Below, one piece after another: positions 1 through 8,261 of a DNA stretch of 45,396 nucleotides (the first letter of the stretch is position 1; each line of letters starts with the position of its first letter). The position numbers and the translations under genes are program-made. The stretch covers positions 1-45,396 of the forward strand of contig NZ_CABQJR010000018.1 in the NCBI RefSeq assembly GCF_902464545.1. The letters run 5' to 3'. Below the pieces are notes generated by a model, which saw only the letters and a list, made by a program, of their open reading frames with translations, searched no databases and had not been told where the DNA came from. This stretch comes from an uncultured Senegalimassilia sp. GTDB taxonomy: Bacteria > Actinomycetota > Coriobacteriia > Coriobacteriales > Eggerthellaceae.

Positions 1-60
1 GCACCTGAAAGCATTCGATATTCGGCTCCCAAATGCAACAACTAAAAGATAGGAGCCCGC

Positions 61-873
61 ATGGAACTGGTAACCATGCACACGCATACGAACTACACCG
101 GCCACGGCCACGGCACCGTTGCCGAGCTGGTGGACGCCGCCGCGGCCGCCAAGCTCGGCGCCATCGCCGTCACCGAGCATTACCCCATGTCGGCGGCCAT
201 GGATCCCGACAACGTGGTCTCCATGGCGTGGGATCGCCTGCCCGATTACCTCATCGATATCGCCGCAGCGGCCGCCGCGCATCCCGAGATGCAGGTCATC
301 CCCGGCTGCGAGATCGACTGGCTCGGCGCGCAGGAGGACCGCGACTTCTCCGCGCTCGACTTCTCCAACTTCATCCACGTGCTCGGCAGCGTGCACTATC
401 TTGACGGCTGGGCCTTCGACGACCCGGCTCAAGAGGCGCGCTGGCACGACGTGGGCGTCGATTCCGTGTGGCGTCGCTATTTCGAGGTGTGGTGCCAGGC
501 CGCCAGCTGCACCGACATGCCCTTCACGTGCATGGCGCACCCCGATCTGGTGAAGAAGTTCGGCTATCGTCCCAGCTTCAACCCCCAGTCGCTCTACGAC
601 GAAGCAGCCGAGGCCGTGCAATCGAGTGGCCGCATGGTGGAGGTGAACACCTCGGGGCTTACCTATGCGTGCGCCGAGCTGTTCCCCGCGCCCGACCTTC
701 TGCGCACGTTCTGTCGCGCCGGCATCCCGTGCTCCATCGGCACCGACGCGCACGACCCGGCCGTGGTCGATCGCAACCTCATGCCCGGGCTTGCGGCGAT
801 GTACGAGGCGGGCTACCGCTGCGTGACGGTTCCCACCCCAACGGGCGACCGGCGCCAGATTGCGCTAGAGTAA
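61..873 (+). CDS. PHP-domain phosphoesterase, histidinol-phosphatase-like
   Basis: A 270-residue PHP-domain metal-dependent phosphoesterase, probably a cytosolic histidinol-phosphatase (HisK type) or a relative acting on another phosphate ester. The fold is shown by an N-terminal HTH metal motif at residues 7-9, TEH at 38-40, a GCEID segment near residue 82, MAHPDL near 160 and GTDAHD near 229, in the usual PHP order of metal ligands. The length is normal for the HisK group. The ATG follows the purine-rich stretch AGATAGGAG at a good distance. No other histidine-biosynthesis gene is nearby, so the substrate is inferred only from family resemblance. Two hairpins follow the stop codon. Confidence 0.8.
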   Translation: MELVTMHTHTNYTGHGHGTVAELVDAAAAAKLGAIAVTEHYPMSAAMDPDNVVSMAWDRLPDYLIDIAAAAAAHPEMQVIPGCEIDWLGAQEDRDFSALDFSNFIHVLGSVHYLDGWAFDDPAQEARWHDVGVDSVWRRYFEVWCQAASCTDMPFTCMAHPDLVKKFGYRPSFNPQSLYDEAAEAVQSSGRMVEVNTSGLTYACAELFPAPDLLRTFCRAGIPCSIGTDAHDPAVVDRNLMPGLAAMYEAGYRCVTVPTPTGDRRQIALE

Positions 874-884
874 AAGCGGCGAAA

Positions 885-934
885 GCCCCGTCGAAGCGTC
901 GGGGCGCATGACCGGGGCCTGCAGCCCCGGTCAT
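885..934 (+). terminator. Two adjacent hairpins after the PHP gene
   Basis: Two stem-loops lie back to back: a GC-rich 6-bp stem at 885-905, and a perfect 11-bp stem at 908-918 / 924-934 around a 5-nt loop. There is no clear T tract, so intrinsic termination is likely but not certain. The second stem begins with an ATG in frame with the NIF3 gene. Because it lies inside the hairpin, it was not taken as the gene start. Confidence 0.5.
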
Positions 935-967
935 TCCAAGGGAAGCCTCATCACATGGAAGGACTTG

Positions 968-1894
968 ATGGACATGGCTTCGAAGAAGATCAAGATCGAA
1001 GGTTCCAAGGAAAAGGGCGTGCAGGGCGAAGGCAAGTCTGAGCTGTTGCGCGTGGAGGTCGGCGGTTTGCGTGCCAAAAGCTTCCAACTTTCGGTGGGCG
1101 CGCTTGAGCAGGCGCTCCTGGCTGAGTTTCCGGCGGCCGACGCCGAGGAGTGGGACCGCACCGGCCTTCTGGTGGGCGATCCTGCCGCGCCGGTGCGAGC
1201 GGTGGCCGTGGCGCTCGATCCTACGGTAGGCGCTATCGATGCGGCCGCAGACGCGGGTGCGAACGTGCTCGTCACGCATCATCCGGCTTATTTGACTCCG
1301 CCCACGTCGTTCCAGCCGGCATCGTCGCCGGCGCTGAACTCCGGCGCCGTGGTGTATCGCGCCATCCAGCGGGGCGTGGCGCTCATGAACTTCCATACCG
1401 CCCTCGACGTTTCCGCCCGGGCCCAGCGTATGCTGCCCGGCATGCTGGGGCTGTCGCTGCGCGGGGTGGTGGAGCCGAAGGCGGGCTGCGCCGAGAAGGG
1501 CTACGGCCAGCTGTGCGCTCCTGCCGAGAGGATGACGTTCGGCCAGCTTGCCGCGCGCTGCACCAGCGTGTTCGGCCGCGCGCCGCGCGTGTGGGGGAGC
1601 TTCGAGCGTGCGGTTGGCAGCATCGTCACCTGCACGGGATCGGCGGGCCCCACGGGTCGCGCTGCCCTTGCCGCCGGCGCCGACGTGCTCGTGGCGGGCG
1701 AGGTCAAATACCATGATGCGCTCGATCTGTCCCAGGCCGGCATGGCCGTGATCGATCTTGGTCACGATACCTCCGAGCTGCCGTTCTGCGGCGTGCTCGC
1801 CGCCAGCGTGCGCGATGCCGGGGTGCCCGATGAGCTGGTCGCGGTGGTGTCGCAGCGCGACAGGTGGTCCTACCCCGAGGCCGTGCGCGTGTAA
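968..1894 (+). CDS. NIF3/DUF34 family dinuclear-metal protein
   Basis: A member of the NIF3 (DUF34, formerly 'GTP cyclohydrolase I type 2') family, which forms a toroidal hexamer with a two-metal site; its cellular role is not settled. Visible signatures are the EWDRTGLLVGDP segment, the VTHHP metal motif at about residues 102-106, a second conserved block NFHTALD, and the C-terminal GHDTSE. ATG 968 follows GGAAGGA; ATG 974, two codons later, has better spacing and is equally possible. About 40 charged residues precede the NIF3 fold, an extension not usual in the family. The zinc-ribbon coiled-coil gene follows, a pairing also found in mycobacteria (Rv2230c/Rv2229c). Confidence 0.85.
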   Translation: MDMASKKIKIEGSKEKGVQGEGKSELLRVEVGGLRAKSFQLSVGALEQALLAEFPAADAEEWDRTGLLVGDPAAPVRAVAVALDPTVGAIDAAADAGANVLVTHHPAYLTPPTSFQPASSPALNSGAVVYRAIQRGVALMNFHTALDVSARAQRMLPGMLGLSLRGVVEPKAGCAEKGYGQLCAPAERMTFGQLAARCTSVFGRAPRVWGSFERAVGSIVTCTGSAGPTGRAALAAGADVLVAGEVKYHDALDLSQAGMAVIDLGHDTSELPFCGVLAASVRDAGVPDELVAVVSQRDRWSYPEAVRV

Positions 1895-1959
1895 CTTGCA
1901 AACCGCGCCCTGCGCCGCGGTATGGCTGCACGCGGGGCGCCCGAACGAAAAGGATTCGC

Positions 1960-2685
1960 ATGAGGATCGACTCCGAGGTTTTGGCCGCGTTTTTGCATAT
2001 GCAGGAACTCGATGTGCAAATCATCCGCGCCGAGAAGCAGCTCCAGGAACTGCCCGAGCGCAAGGCTATCGCCGATGCCATGGCGAAGAAGCGTGCTGTC
2101 GCCGCCAAGGCGGAACAGGTGGAGAAGCTTGCAGCTAAGGCAGAGGACAAGCTTGCGCGCATCACCGAGGAGGATGACGGCCTGGCCGAGAAGGCCCGCC
2201 GCATCCAGGACGAGATCGAGCAGGCCCAAGGCGATTTCCGCACCGTCGATGCGCGTACCAAGGAGCTGACGGGCGTCCAGGAGCGCCGGGATGTCCTTGA
2301 GGAGGATATGCGCGCCGTCGATGCCGAGCTGGAGAAGATCAAGGCGGTGCGCGCCCAGGTCGCCGCGGCGCTAGGGCAGCTCGAGGGCATCGAGAACAGC
2401 GCCGGCGCCGCGTTCGCGCAAAAAGGCGGCGAGCTGAAGCAGCGCATCGCCGACATGCAGGCCAAGCGCAAGTCTATGGCTCAACGCGTGCCCGCCGAAG
2501 ATATGAAGCTCTACGAGCGGACCGCCGCAGCCACCGCCGGCGTACCTTTGGCCTTGCTTGTGGAAGAGCGTTGCGGCGCATGCCGCACGCCCATCGAGCA
2601 CGGCCGCGTCATCGACATGCGCTCCCAGGGCAACGTGGCCACGTGCCCCAACTGCGGCCGTCTGCTTATCTTGCGGGCGCATTAG
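1960..2685 (+). CDS. Coiled-coil protein with C-terminal C4 zinc ribbon
   Basis: A 241-residue protein of the actinobacterial C4-type zinc-ribbon family (relative of Rv2229c and CT398). Residues about 10-170 are a charged heptad-rich helix, read as a long antiparallel coiled coil. The end carries a zinc ribbon with CGAC at 205-208 and CPNC at 229-232. ATG 1960 was chosen because AAAAGGA lies just upstream and the family starts MRIDSEVLAAFLHMQELD-like. The function is unknown; binding to nucleic acid or to a secretion or ribosomal partner has been suggested for relatives. It lies 65 nt downstream of the NIF3 gene and is probably co-transcribed with it. Confidence 0.85.
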   Translation: MRIDSEVLAAFLHMQELDVQIIRAEKQLQELPERKAIADAMAKKRAVAAKAEQVEKLAAKAEDKLARITEEDDGLAEKARRIQDEIEQAQGDFRTVDARTKELTGVQERRDVLEEDMRAVDAELEKIKAVRAQVAAALGQLEGIENSAGAAFAQKGGELKQRIADMQAKRKSMAQRVPAEDMKLYERTAAATAGVPLALLVEERCGACRTPIEHGRVIDMRSQGNVATCPNCGRLLILRAH

Positions 2686-2720
2686 GGTGCTGCTTCGCTT
2701 ACCATCGATTACGGGTTTGT

Positions 2721-2757
2721 GCGGCGGCCCCGTCCCTGTTTGGGGCGGGGTCGCCGC
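2721..2757 (+). terminator. Rho-independent-type hairpin after the zinc-ribbon gene
   Basis: A 12-bp GC-rich stem (2721-2732 with 2746-2757, one G-T pair) is followed by a short pyrimidine-rich tail CTTCTATT. It probably ends the NIF3/zinc-ribbon transcript. Confidence 0.6.
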
Positions 2758-2911
2758 CTTCTATTGCCAGGGCGGAGCTGTAAGCGTTTGCGGATCGGGC
2801 GCTCGCAAGGCAGGGGATTCAATCCCTGTATAGGCAACCCTCGCGGAATCGGGTTCGCATATGGTTCTGGTTGCCAGGGTTCCGCCCGGCGGTAAAGCCT
2901 CCCGAACGTAA
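2758..2911. other. Gene-free stretch with several small inverted repeats
   Basis: No credible ORF. It contains a CAGGG/CCCTG hairpin at 2811-2828, a GGCAACC/GGTTGCC pair at 2833-2839 and 2869-2875, and a GTTC/GAAC pair just before the next terminator. It lies between two terminators. It could encode a small structured RNA on the plus strand, but no convincing promoter was seen and it does not match RNase P RNA, tmRNA or SRP RNA. Confidence 0.3.
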
Positions 2912-2942
2912 GAAGGCCCCCGCTCGCAGAGCGGGGGCCTTC
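2912..2942. terminator. Bidirectional terminator downstream of rpmB
   Basis: A perfect 14-bp stem (2912-2925 with 2929-2942) with a 3-nt loop. It is followed by CGTTTT-like sequence on the plus strand and TTCTTA on the minus strand. It should end rpmB transcription on the minus strand and any read-through from the left. Confidence 0.8.
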
Positions 2943-2973
2943 GTTTTCCCGTATGGGATGTTCCGCGAAGGTG

Positions 2974-3165
2974 TTACGCGCGGGTGACCTTGCCGGCCTT
3001 CATGCACTTGGTGCAGACGTTGGCCTTGCGGACATGGCCCTTGGCGTCCTTGATGGTGACCTTCTGGATGTTGGGACGGAACCAACGGTTCGTCACGCGG
3101 TGGGAATGGCTGACGTTACGACCGGCAACGGGGCCCTTACCGCAGATTTCGCAAACTTTAGACAT
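2974..3165 (-). CDS. rpmB: 50S ribosomal protein L28
   Basis: Ribosomal protein L28, 63 residues, a late-assembling component of the large subunit. The start MSKVCEICGKGP, the central NVSHSHRVTNRWFRPNIQ and the C-terminal CTKCMKAGKV are characteristic. It is the zinc-binding (C+) form: CEIC at 5-8 and CTKC near 51-54 give the four cysteines. It is transcribed alone from a divergent promoter facing the Asp23/FakA/recG operon, as in many Gram-positive bacteria. Confidence 0.97.
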   Translation of the reverse strand: MSKVCEICGKGPVAGRNVSHSHRVTNRWFRPNIQKVTIKDAKGHVRKANVCTKCMKAGKVTRA

Positions 3166-3235
3166 TATTCATCACTCCATGTACCTAGGTTGCATGTATC
3201 GGCGCGAACGCCGCTCTTGCACAAAAAGCCCTCCA

Positions 3236-3265
3236 ACTATACCACACGTACTTGCAGCATCACAA
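3236..3265 (-). promoter_or_regulatory. Promoter of rpmB
   Basis: Read on the minus strand: TTGTGA (complement of 3260-3265), an 18-nt spacer, then TATAGT (complement of 3236-3241). It is a good housekeeping sigma-type match, about 70 nt upstream of the rpmB start. Confidence 0.65.
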
Positions 3266-3285
3266 GATTATTTCGTGTTTATGCC

Positions 3286-3335
3286 TTGCATGCGCCATGC
3301 ATGCATACCGTCTGCACAATTGCATGCGCTATACT
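3286..3335 (+). promoter_or_regulatory. GCATGC-rich control region before the Asp23 gene
   Basis: The decamer TTGCATGCGC occurs at 3286-3295 and again at 3320-3329. A CATGCATGCAT palindrome lies between (3296-3306). The second copy abuts a TATACT -10-like hexamer at 3330-3335; the matching -35 is weak. The arrangement looks like a promoter with repeated operator half-sites. The binding protein is unknown. Confidence 0.4.
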
Positions 3336-3382
3336 GCCAGCAGAAGTTTCGAGCCCGCATATGCGAGCCAGAAAGGAACGCC

Positions 3383-3730
3383 ATGAACGATACCATTCCC
3401 GGCAACCTCCACGTTGCCAACGATGTCCTGGCCGACATGGTCGGCAACGCCGCTCTCGAGTGCTACGGCGTCGTCGGCATGGCCGCACCTTCCGCTGCCG
3501 ACGGAATCGCCAAGATCCTGCCCGCCAGCCGCCTGCGCCGCGGCGTGACGGTCACCGCCACCGATGCCGGCGTGCACGTGGCGCTGTACGTCGTCATCGA
3601 GTACGGCACCAATATCAACACGGTGTCCCAGAACCTGGTCGACCAGGTCACGTTCGTCTTGAAGGAGTATGCGCGCGTCCCGCTGGACGGGGTTGAAGTG
3701 CATGTGCAGGGCGTGAAGGTCCGCAAGTAG
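3383..3730 (+). CDS. Asp23/Gls24 family protein
   Basis: A 115-residue Asp23/Gls24 (DUF322) protein of the type encoded just before FakA/YloV-like kinases (YloU in Bacillus). The hallmark is the stretch around GNAALECYGVVGM followed by GVHVALYVVIEYGTNI and a closing VEVHVQGVKV. There is no membrane segment. ATG 3383 follows GAAAGGAACGCC; the upstream in-frame extension lies in promoter DNA and was left out. The gap to the kinase gene is 50 nt, so the two are likely one operon. Relatives are linked to envelope and alkaline stress; the precise role is not known. Confidence 0.88.
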   Translation: MNDTIPGNLHVANDVLADMVGNAALECYGVVGMAAPSAADGIAKILPASRLRRGVTVTATDAGVHVALYVVIEYGTNINTVSQNLVDQVTFVLKEYARVPLDGVEVHVQGVKVRK

Positions 3731-3780
3731 CGCGCGCCCAAGCGTCTTGCCGCCTGCCCCAATGAAGGAGAATCCCATCA

Positions 3781-5412
3781 ATGTCTAGTACCTATACCAG
3801 CAACGACCTGGTCAACGCCATCGCGGCCGCCAGCAAAAACCTCAGCGCGCGCAAAGACGAGGTCAACCGCCTCAACGTCTTCCCCGTGCCCGATGGCGAC
3901 ACCGGCACGAACATGTCGCTGACGCTGGAATCCGTCGTTGCAAGCCTGGCCAAGCTGCCCATCGGCGCCTCCGCCGCCGAGATCCGCAAGGCCATCACCA
4001 CCGGCGCGCTCATGGGCGCGCGCGGCAACTCCGGCGTCATCACCTCGCAGATCTTGCGCGGCCTGTGCGAAGGCTCCAACGGCTTCGACGCCGTTTGCGC
4101 CGAGTCCATCGAGTCCGCCCTGGCCAAGGCCCAGGACGTGGCGTTTCACGCGGTGCGCAAGCCCGTCGAGGGCACCATCCTCACCGTGTTGAAGGACTCC
4201 GCTGCCGCCGCCAAGTATGCCCGCAAGAAGAAGATGTCGGCCGATGAGGCGCTGTCCCACGTCGTCGAGCAGGCGTATGCCAGCGTGCAGCGCACGCCCG
4301 AGCTGCTTCCCGTGCTGAAGGAGAACGGCGTGGTGGACTCCGGCGGCTACGGCCTTGCCATCCTCATCGACGGCTTCGTGGCCGCCCTCACGGGTAAGGA
4401 AGGCCCTCTCGTCGACGAGCTGGCCTTCGCGCGCGACGCCGCTCCGAAGGTCGAGATCGAGCAGATCAACGACTGGGAGGGTAGCGAGTTCACCTACTGC
4501 AACGAGTTCCTGGTGGATTCCGACACGCTCGACAAGGCTGAGGCGCTGGACTTCCTGGCAACCATGGGCGACTGCGAGCTGTGCGTGGGCGAGACCCCGA
4601 AGTTCAAGGTGCACGTGCACTCCAACACGCCTGACAAGGTGCTGGCGTACTTCCTGGAGCGCGGCCAGATCTCCGAGGTGTTCATCCACAATATGAAGCT
4701 GCAGTCCGAGGAGCGCACCGAGAAGCTCGAGGCCGAGCAGCATGCCGAGCACAAGCCGCTCGGGTTCGTGGCCGTCGCCGCCGGCCAGGGCAACGCCAAG
4801 ATCTTGGAGTCGCTCGGCGTCGACGTCGTCGTCTCCGGCGGTCAGACCATGAACCCCTCCACGAAGGACCTGCTCGATGCCGCCGCCAAGGTCAACGCCG
4901 ACGCGGTCATCTTCCTTCCGAACAACAAGAACATCATCATGGCCGCCCAGTCCGCCTGCGAGCTGTCCGACATCCCGGCGGGCGTCGTGCCCACCAAGTC
5001 CGTTCCGCAGGCCTTCGCAGCCATGTTCGGCGTTGACGGAGAGGCGTCGCTCGAGGATAACGTCGAGGCCATGACCGAAGCGTTCGCCGACGTCAAGACC
5101 GGCGAGGTCACCACCGCCATCAAGGATTCCAAGGACGCCGAGGGCAACGCCATCGCCGATGGCGACGTCATCGGCATCGCCGACGGCGCCATCCATGCCG
5201 TAGGCCACAGCGTTTCCGACGTCGTCATGGGCCTGCTCGAGCACATGGAGGCCGACGATTGCGACACCTGCACGCTGCTCGCCGGCGAAGACCTCTCCGA
5301 AGAGGACTTCCAGGCGCTGCAGGAGCGCATCGAGCAAGCCTACGAGGACTTGGAGATCGACGCGCACCGCGGCGATCAGCCCCTGTACCCCATCGTCTTC
5401 TCCGTGGAGTAG
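3781..5412 (+). CDS. fakA: DAK2/DhaL-domain kinase, FakA (YloV) family
   Basis: A 543-residue protein with the FakA/YloV layout. An N-terminal DhaL kinase domain (about 1-200) contains the Mg-ATP motif FPVPDGDTGTNM at 34-45, MGARGNSGVI, and VVDSGGYGL near 188. A middle and C-terminal region (about 210-543) follows with the CEL and HVHSNTPD blocks. FakA phosphorylates fatty acids bound to a DegV-type FakB protein, feeding exogenous fatty acids into phospholipid synthesis through PlsX/PlsY. plsX lies 5 kb downstream, but no fakB is in the window, so the acyl-kinase role is inferred from family. A good ribosome-binding site (AATGAAGGAG) precedes the ATG. recG follows after 9 nt. Confidence 0.85.
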   Translation: MSSTYTSNDLVNAIAAASKNLSARKDEVNRLNVFPVPDGDTGTNMSLTLESVVASLAKLPIGASAAEIRKAITTGALMGARGNSGVITSQILRGLCEGSNGFDAVCAESIESALAKAQDVAFHAVRKPVEGTILTVLKDSAAAAKYARKKKMSADEALSHVVEQAYASVQRTPELLPVLKENGVVDSGGYGLAILIDGFVAALTGKEGPLVDELAFARDAAPKVEIEQINDWEGSEFTYCNEFLVDSDTLDKAEALDFLATMGDCELCVGETPKFKVHVHSNTPDKVLAYFLERGQISEVFIHNMKLQSEERTEKLEAEQHAEHKPLGFVAVAAGQGNAKILESLGVDVVVSGGQTMNPSTKDLLDAAAKVNADAVIFLPNNKNIIMAAQSACELSDIPAGVVPTKSVPQAFAAMFGVDGEASLEDNVEAMTEAFADVKTGEVTTAIKDSKDAEGNAIADGDVIGIADGAIHAVGHSVSDVVMGLLEHMEADDCDTCTLLAGEDLSEEDFQALQERIEQAYEDLEIDAHRGDQPLYPIVFSVE

Positions 5413-5421
5413 GGCGGCAAC

Positions 5422-7593
5422 GTGGCCGATAGGCTCGCAGCAACATTAGCCTTAGATGAACCCGCGTCGCGCGTGAAGCTGGTCAGCCCGGCTCGCGCGC
5501 AGGCGCTTGCGGGTTTGGGCGTGCGCACGGTCCGCGACCTGCTCACGCACTTTCCCCGACGCTACATAGACCTGTCGAAGCGCGAGACCGTCGCCGGCGC
5601 GCGCATCGGCGGGTCGTGCACTATCCAGGGGTCCGTCCATGAGGTCAAGCTCAAGCGTCCGCGCCCCAACCTCACGCTCGTCGAGATCGCGGTGGTGGAC
5701 GCAACCGGCGTGCTCATGGTCACTTGCTTTCGCCAGCCTTGGTTGAAAGACCAGCTCAAACCCGGCATGGGTATCGCCGTCGCCGGCAAGGTGGAGTTCG
5801 ATTACGGCTTCAAGCGCATGGTGAACCCCTATATCGAGCAGCTCGGCGACGGCCAGATGGCCGAGGGCATGATCATCCCCGTGCATCCGGCATGCGAGAA
5901 GATCTCGGCAGCGTGGATGCGCCGTTTGGTGGGAAACGCGCTCGATGCCGTGCAAGGCTGCTACGATCCGCTGCCGCTCGATCTGCGCGTGCGGTATCGG
6001 CTCATGGCGCGCGGCGCCGCGCTGTCGTGCATCCATTTCCCGCATACCATGGAGGAGGCGGCCGAAGCGCGCCGCCGCCTGGTATACGAGGAGCTGCTGC
6101 TGCTCGAGCTCGTGCTCATGTCGCAGGCTGCGCAGCGTACCGCCGGAGCGCAGCCGACGGCGCATGTGGTTGACGGCCCGTGCGCGGCGGCGCTCGACTG
6201 CGTCATGCCGTTCGCCCTCACCGAGGAACAGCAGCAGGCCCGCGCCGACATCCTTGCGCGCATGGCGGCGCCCGAGGCGGCCAACCACATGCTGCTCGGC
6301 GACGTGGGCACGGGCAAAACCGCCGTCGCGGCCTTCGCCCTTGCCGCAGTGGCCGACACGGGCACCCAGGCGGCGCTCATGGCGCCCACCGAGGTGCTCG
6401 CGCGCCAGCATGCCGCGTCGCTGGGGAAGTGGTTCGACGAAGTGGGCGTCACCTGGGGCCTGCTCACGGGCTCCACGTCCGATGACGAGCGCGCCCGTCT
6501 GATCGAAGGCGCCGTCGACGGCGGCATCTGCGTGCTCATCGGCACGCACGCGCTGCTCGAGCCCGATGTTCGCTTCAAGCGTCTCACGCTCGCGGTCATC
6601 GACGAGCAGCAGCGCTTCGGCGTGGAGCAGCGCGCGGCGCTCCTTTCCAAGGGCGAAGCCCCCGATGCGCTCTACCTGACGGCCACGCCCATTCCCCGTA
6701 CGCTCGCGCTGGCGGTGTTCGGCGATATGACGCTGTCCTACATCAAGCACCGTCCCAACGACTCGGCCCGCCGCACCACGCACGTCGTGTCGAAGGCCGA
6801 TCAGGGCAGGGCTTACGATGCGGCGCGCGAGGCGCTGTCTCGCGGCGAGCAGGTGTACGTGGTTTGCCCGCTTATCGGGCAGGATGCCGAAGCGCGCGAT
6901 AAGCGGGCCGGAGGTCGGGGCAGGGAAGCCGACGAGGAGGCCTACGAGTTCGCGTCCATCAGCATCGAGTCGGACGCCGATTTCGCCGGCGATAACGTCA
7001 CGGCCGCAACCAAGGAAGCGTCCTATCTGCAGCAGACGGTGTTCGCCGATTGGCATGTGGAGTTGTTGCACGGGCGCATGAAGCCCGCCGACAAGGACGC
7101 CGTCATGGGCCGGTTCCGCGACAACGAAACGCAGGTGCTCGTGGCGACCACCGTCATCGAGGTGGGCGTGGACGTGCCCAACGCCACGGTCATGATCGTC
7201 ATGGACGCCGACCGTTTCGGGCTCTCGCAGCTCCATCAGCTGCGCGGGCGCGTGGGCCGCGGCGAGAAGCCGGCGCAGGTGTTTTTGGTCTCCACCTCGA
7301 AATCCGAGCAGTCCCTGGCGCGCCTTGCCGCCATGGAGGGCACCGATGACGGTTTCGAGCTGGCGAAATACGACTTGTCGCTGCGGCGCGAGGGCGACAT
7401 CTTGGGTAACCGGCAAAGCGGAGCGAGCGCGCTGAAGCTCGTCAACATCGTGCGCGATGAGCGGGTCATCCAGGCCGCGCACGCCGATGCCGCCGCCATC
7501 ATGGCGGCGGACCCCGGGCTTGCCGAGCCCGATCACCAGGCGCTCGCGCTCGAGCTTCGTCGCACGTTTCCCGAGCAGGCGCCCGCAAGATAG
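5422..7593 (+). CDS. recG: ATP-dependent DNA helicase RecG
   Basis: RecG, a monomeric superfamily 2 helicase that regresses stalled replication forks and branch-migrates Holliday junctions. The 723 residues show the N-terminal wedge/OB domain (about 20-150), Walker A LLGDVGTGKT at 291-300, APTEVLA, TATPIPRTLA, the VATTVIEVGVDVPNA block and QLHQLRGRVGRG. Motif II reads DEQQRFG at 394-400 instead of the usual DEQHRFG. A charged insert follows VYVVCPLIGQ, a place where RecG proteins vary in length. The start is GTG 5422, 9 nt after the kinase stop codon, so translation is probably coupled. rsmD and coaD follow. Confidence 0.95.
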   Translation: MADRLAATLALDEPASRVKLVSPARAQALAGLGVRTVRDLLTHFPRRYIDLSKRETVAGARIGGSCTIQGSVHEVKLKRPRPNLTLVEIAVVDATGVLMVTCFRQPWLKDQLKPGMGIAVAGKVEFDYGFKRMVNPYIEQLGDGQMAEGMIIPVHPACEKISAAWMRRLVGNALDAVQGCYDPLPLDLRVRYRLMARGAALSCIHFPHTMEEAAEARRRLVYEELLLLELVLMSQAAQRTAGAQPTAHVVDGPCAAALDCVMPFALTEEQQQARADILARMAAPEAANHMLLGDVGTGKTAVAAFALAAVADTGTQAALMAPTEVLARQHAASLGKWFDEVGVTWGLLTGSTSDDERARLIEGAVDGGICVLIGTHALLEPDVRFKRLTLAVIDEQQRFGVEQRAALLSKGEAPDALYLTATPIPRTLALAVFGDMTLSYIKHRPNDSARRTTHVVSKADQGRAYDAAREALSRGEQVYVVCPLIGQDAEARDKRAGGRGREADEEAYEFASISIESDADFAGDNVTAATKEASYLQQTVFADWHVELLHGRMKPADKDAVMGRFRDNETQVLVATTVIEVGVDVPNATVMIVMDADRFGLSQLHQLRGRVGRGEKPAQVFLVSTSKSEQSLARLAAMEGTDDGFELAKYDLSLRREGDILGNRQSGASALKLVNIVRDERVIQAAHADAAAIMAADPGLAEPDHQALALELRRTFPEQAPAR

Positions 7594-7647
7594 CCGATAC
7601 GTTTCGAGCCGCGCCCTATGACGGTGCGGTTCCAGAAAGAGGTAGGT

Positions 7648-8247
7648 ATGAGGATCATCGCAGGTCAGTTCCGCGGTCGAACGCTGGCCGCACCTAAGGG
7701 CGACGGCACCCGTCCCACTACCGACCGCGTGCGCGAGTCGCTCATGAGCGCCGTGTTCAGCCAGCGCGGCGGCTTCGAGGACGCCGTGGTACTCGACGCC
7801 TTCGCCGGGTCGGGCGCGCTCGGCCTGGAGGCCCTGTCGCGCGGCGCAGCCCGCGCGGTGTTCTACGAGTGCGCCCCCGAGGCGGCGAAGGTCGTGCAGA
7901 AGAACGTGGCGAATCTGGGCCTCGAGCCGGCCCGCGCCACCGTCATGCGCGCCGACGTCATCGAGCGTGCCCCGCAGTTCGCCCGCCCGCCGTTCGACCT
8001 GATCTTCCTGGACCCGCCCTATGCCTACGACGCCATGGCGGTGCTGGGCATGGTGGCGGGTTTGGTGGAGCGCGGCGTGGCCGCCCCCGACGCCATCGTG
8101 GTCTACGAGCATTCGCTTGCCGGCAACGATGCATCCGCCCTGGCAGCCGCCGAGCTGGGCTTCGAGCTTGCATCCCGCAAGAAGTACGGCGATACTACCG
8201 TGGACGTGCTGCGCGCCGGCGAGCGCGCCGCGTCCGATAACGACTAA
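7648..8247 (+). CDS. rsmD: 16S rRNA (guanine966-N2)-methyltransferase RsmD
   Basis: A 199-residue Rossmann-fold methyltransferase that methylates G966 of 16S rRNA using S-adenosylmethionine. The start MRIIAGQFRGRTL is typical. The SAM-binding motif DAFAGSGALGLEAL spans 50-63, and the catalytic DPPY is at 122-125. An in-frame ATG at 7618 exists, but ATG 7648 gives the family start and is preceded by AAGAGGTAGGT. coaD follows after 14 nt; rsmD-coaD is a widely conserved pair. Confidence 0.95.
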   Translation: MRIIAGQFRGRTLAAPKGDGTRPTTDRVRESLMSAVFSQRGGFEDAVVLDAFAGSGALGLEALSRGAARAVFYECAPEAAKVVQKNVANLGLEPARATVMRADVIERAPQFARPPFDLIFLDPPYAYDAMAVLGMVAGLVERGVAAPDAIVVYEHSLAGNDASALAAAELGFELASRKKYGDTTVDVLRAGERAASDND

Positions 8248-8261
8248 GAAGGAGCAGCGTC

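Noticed and set aside
908..967. Upstream ATG at 908 as the start of the NIF3 gene
   Set aside because: The codon lies inside a perfect 11-bp hairpin without a ribosome-binding site; ATG 968 follows GGAAGGA.
2809..2830. GGATTCAATCC resembling a T-loop
   Set aside because: The conserved G53-C61 pair is missing and no cloverleaf fits; it is only a local hairpin.
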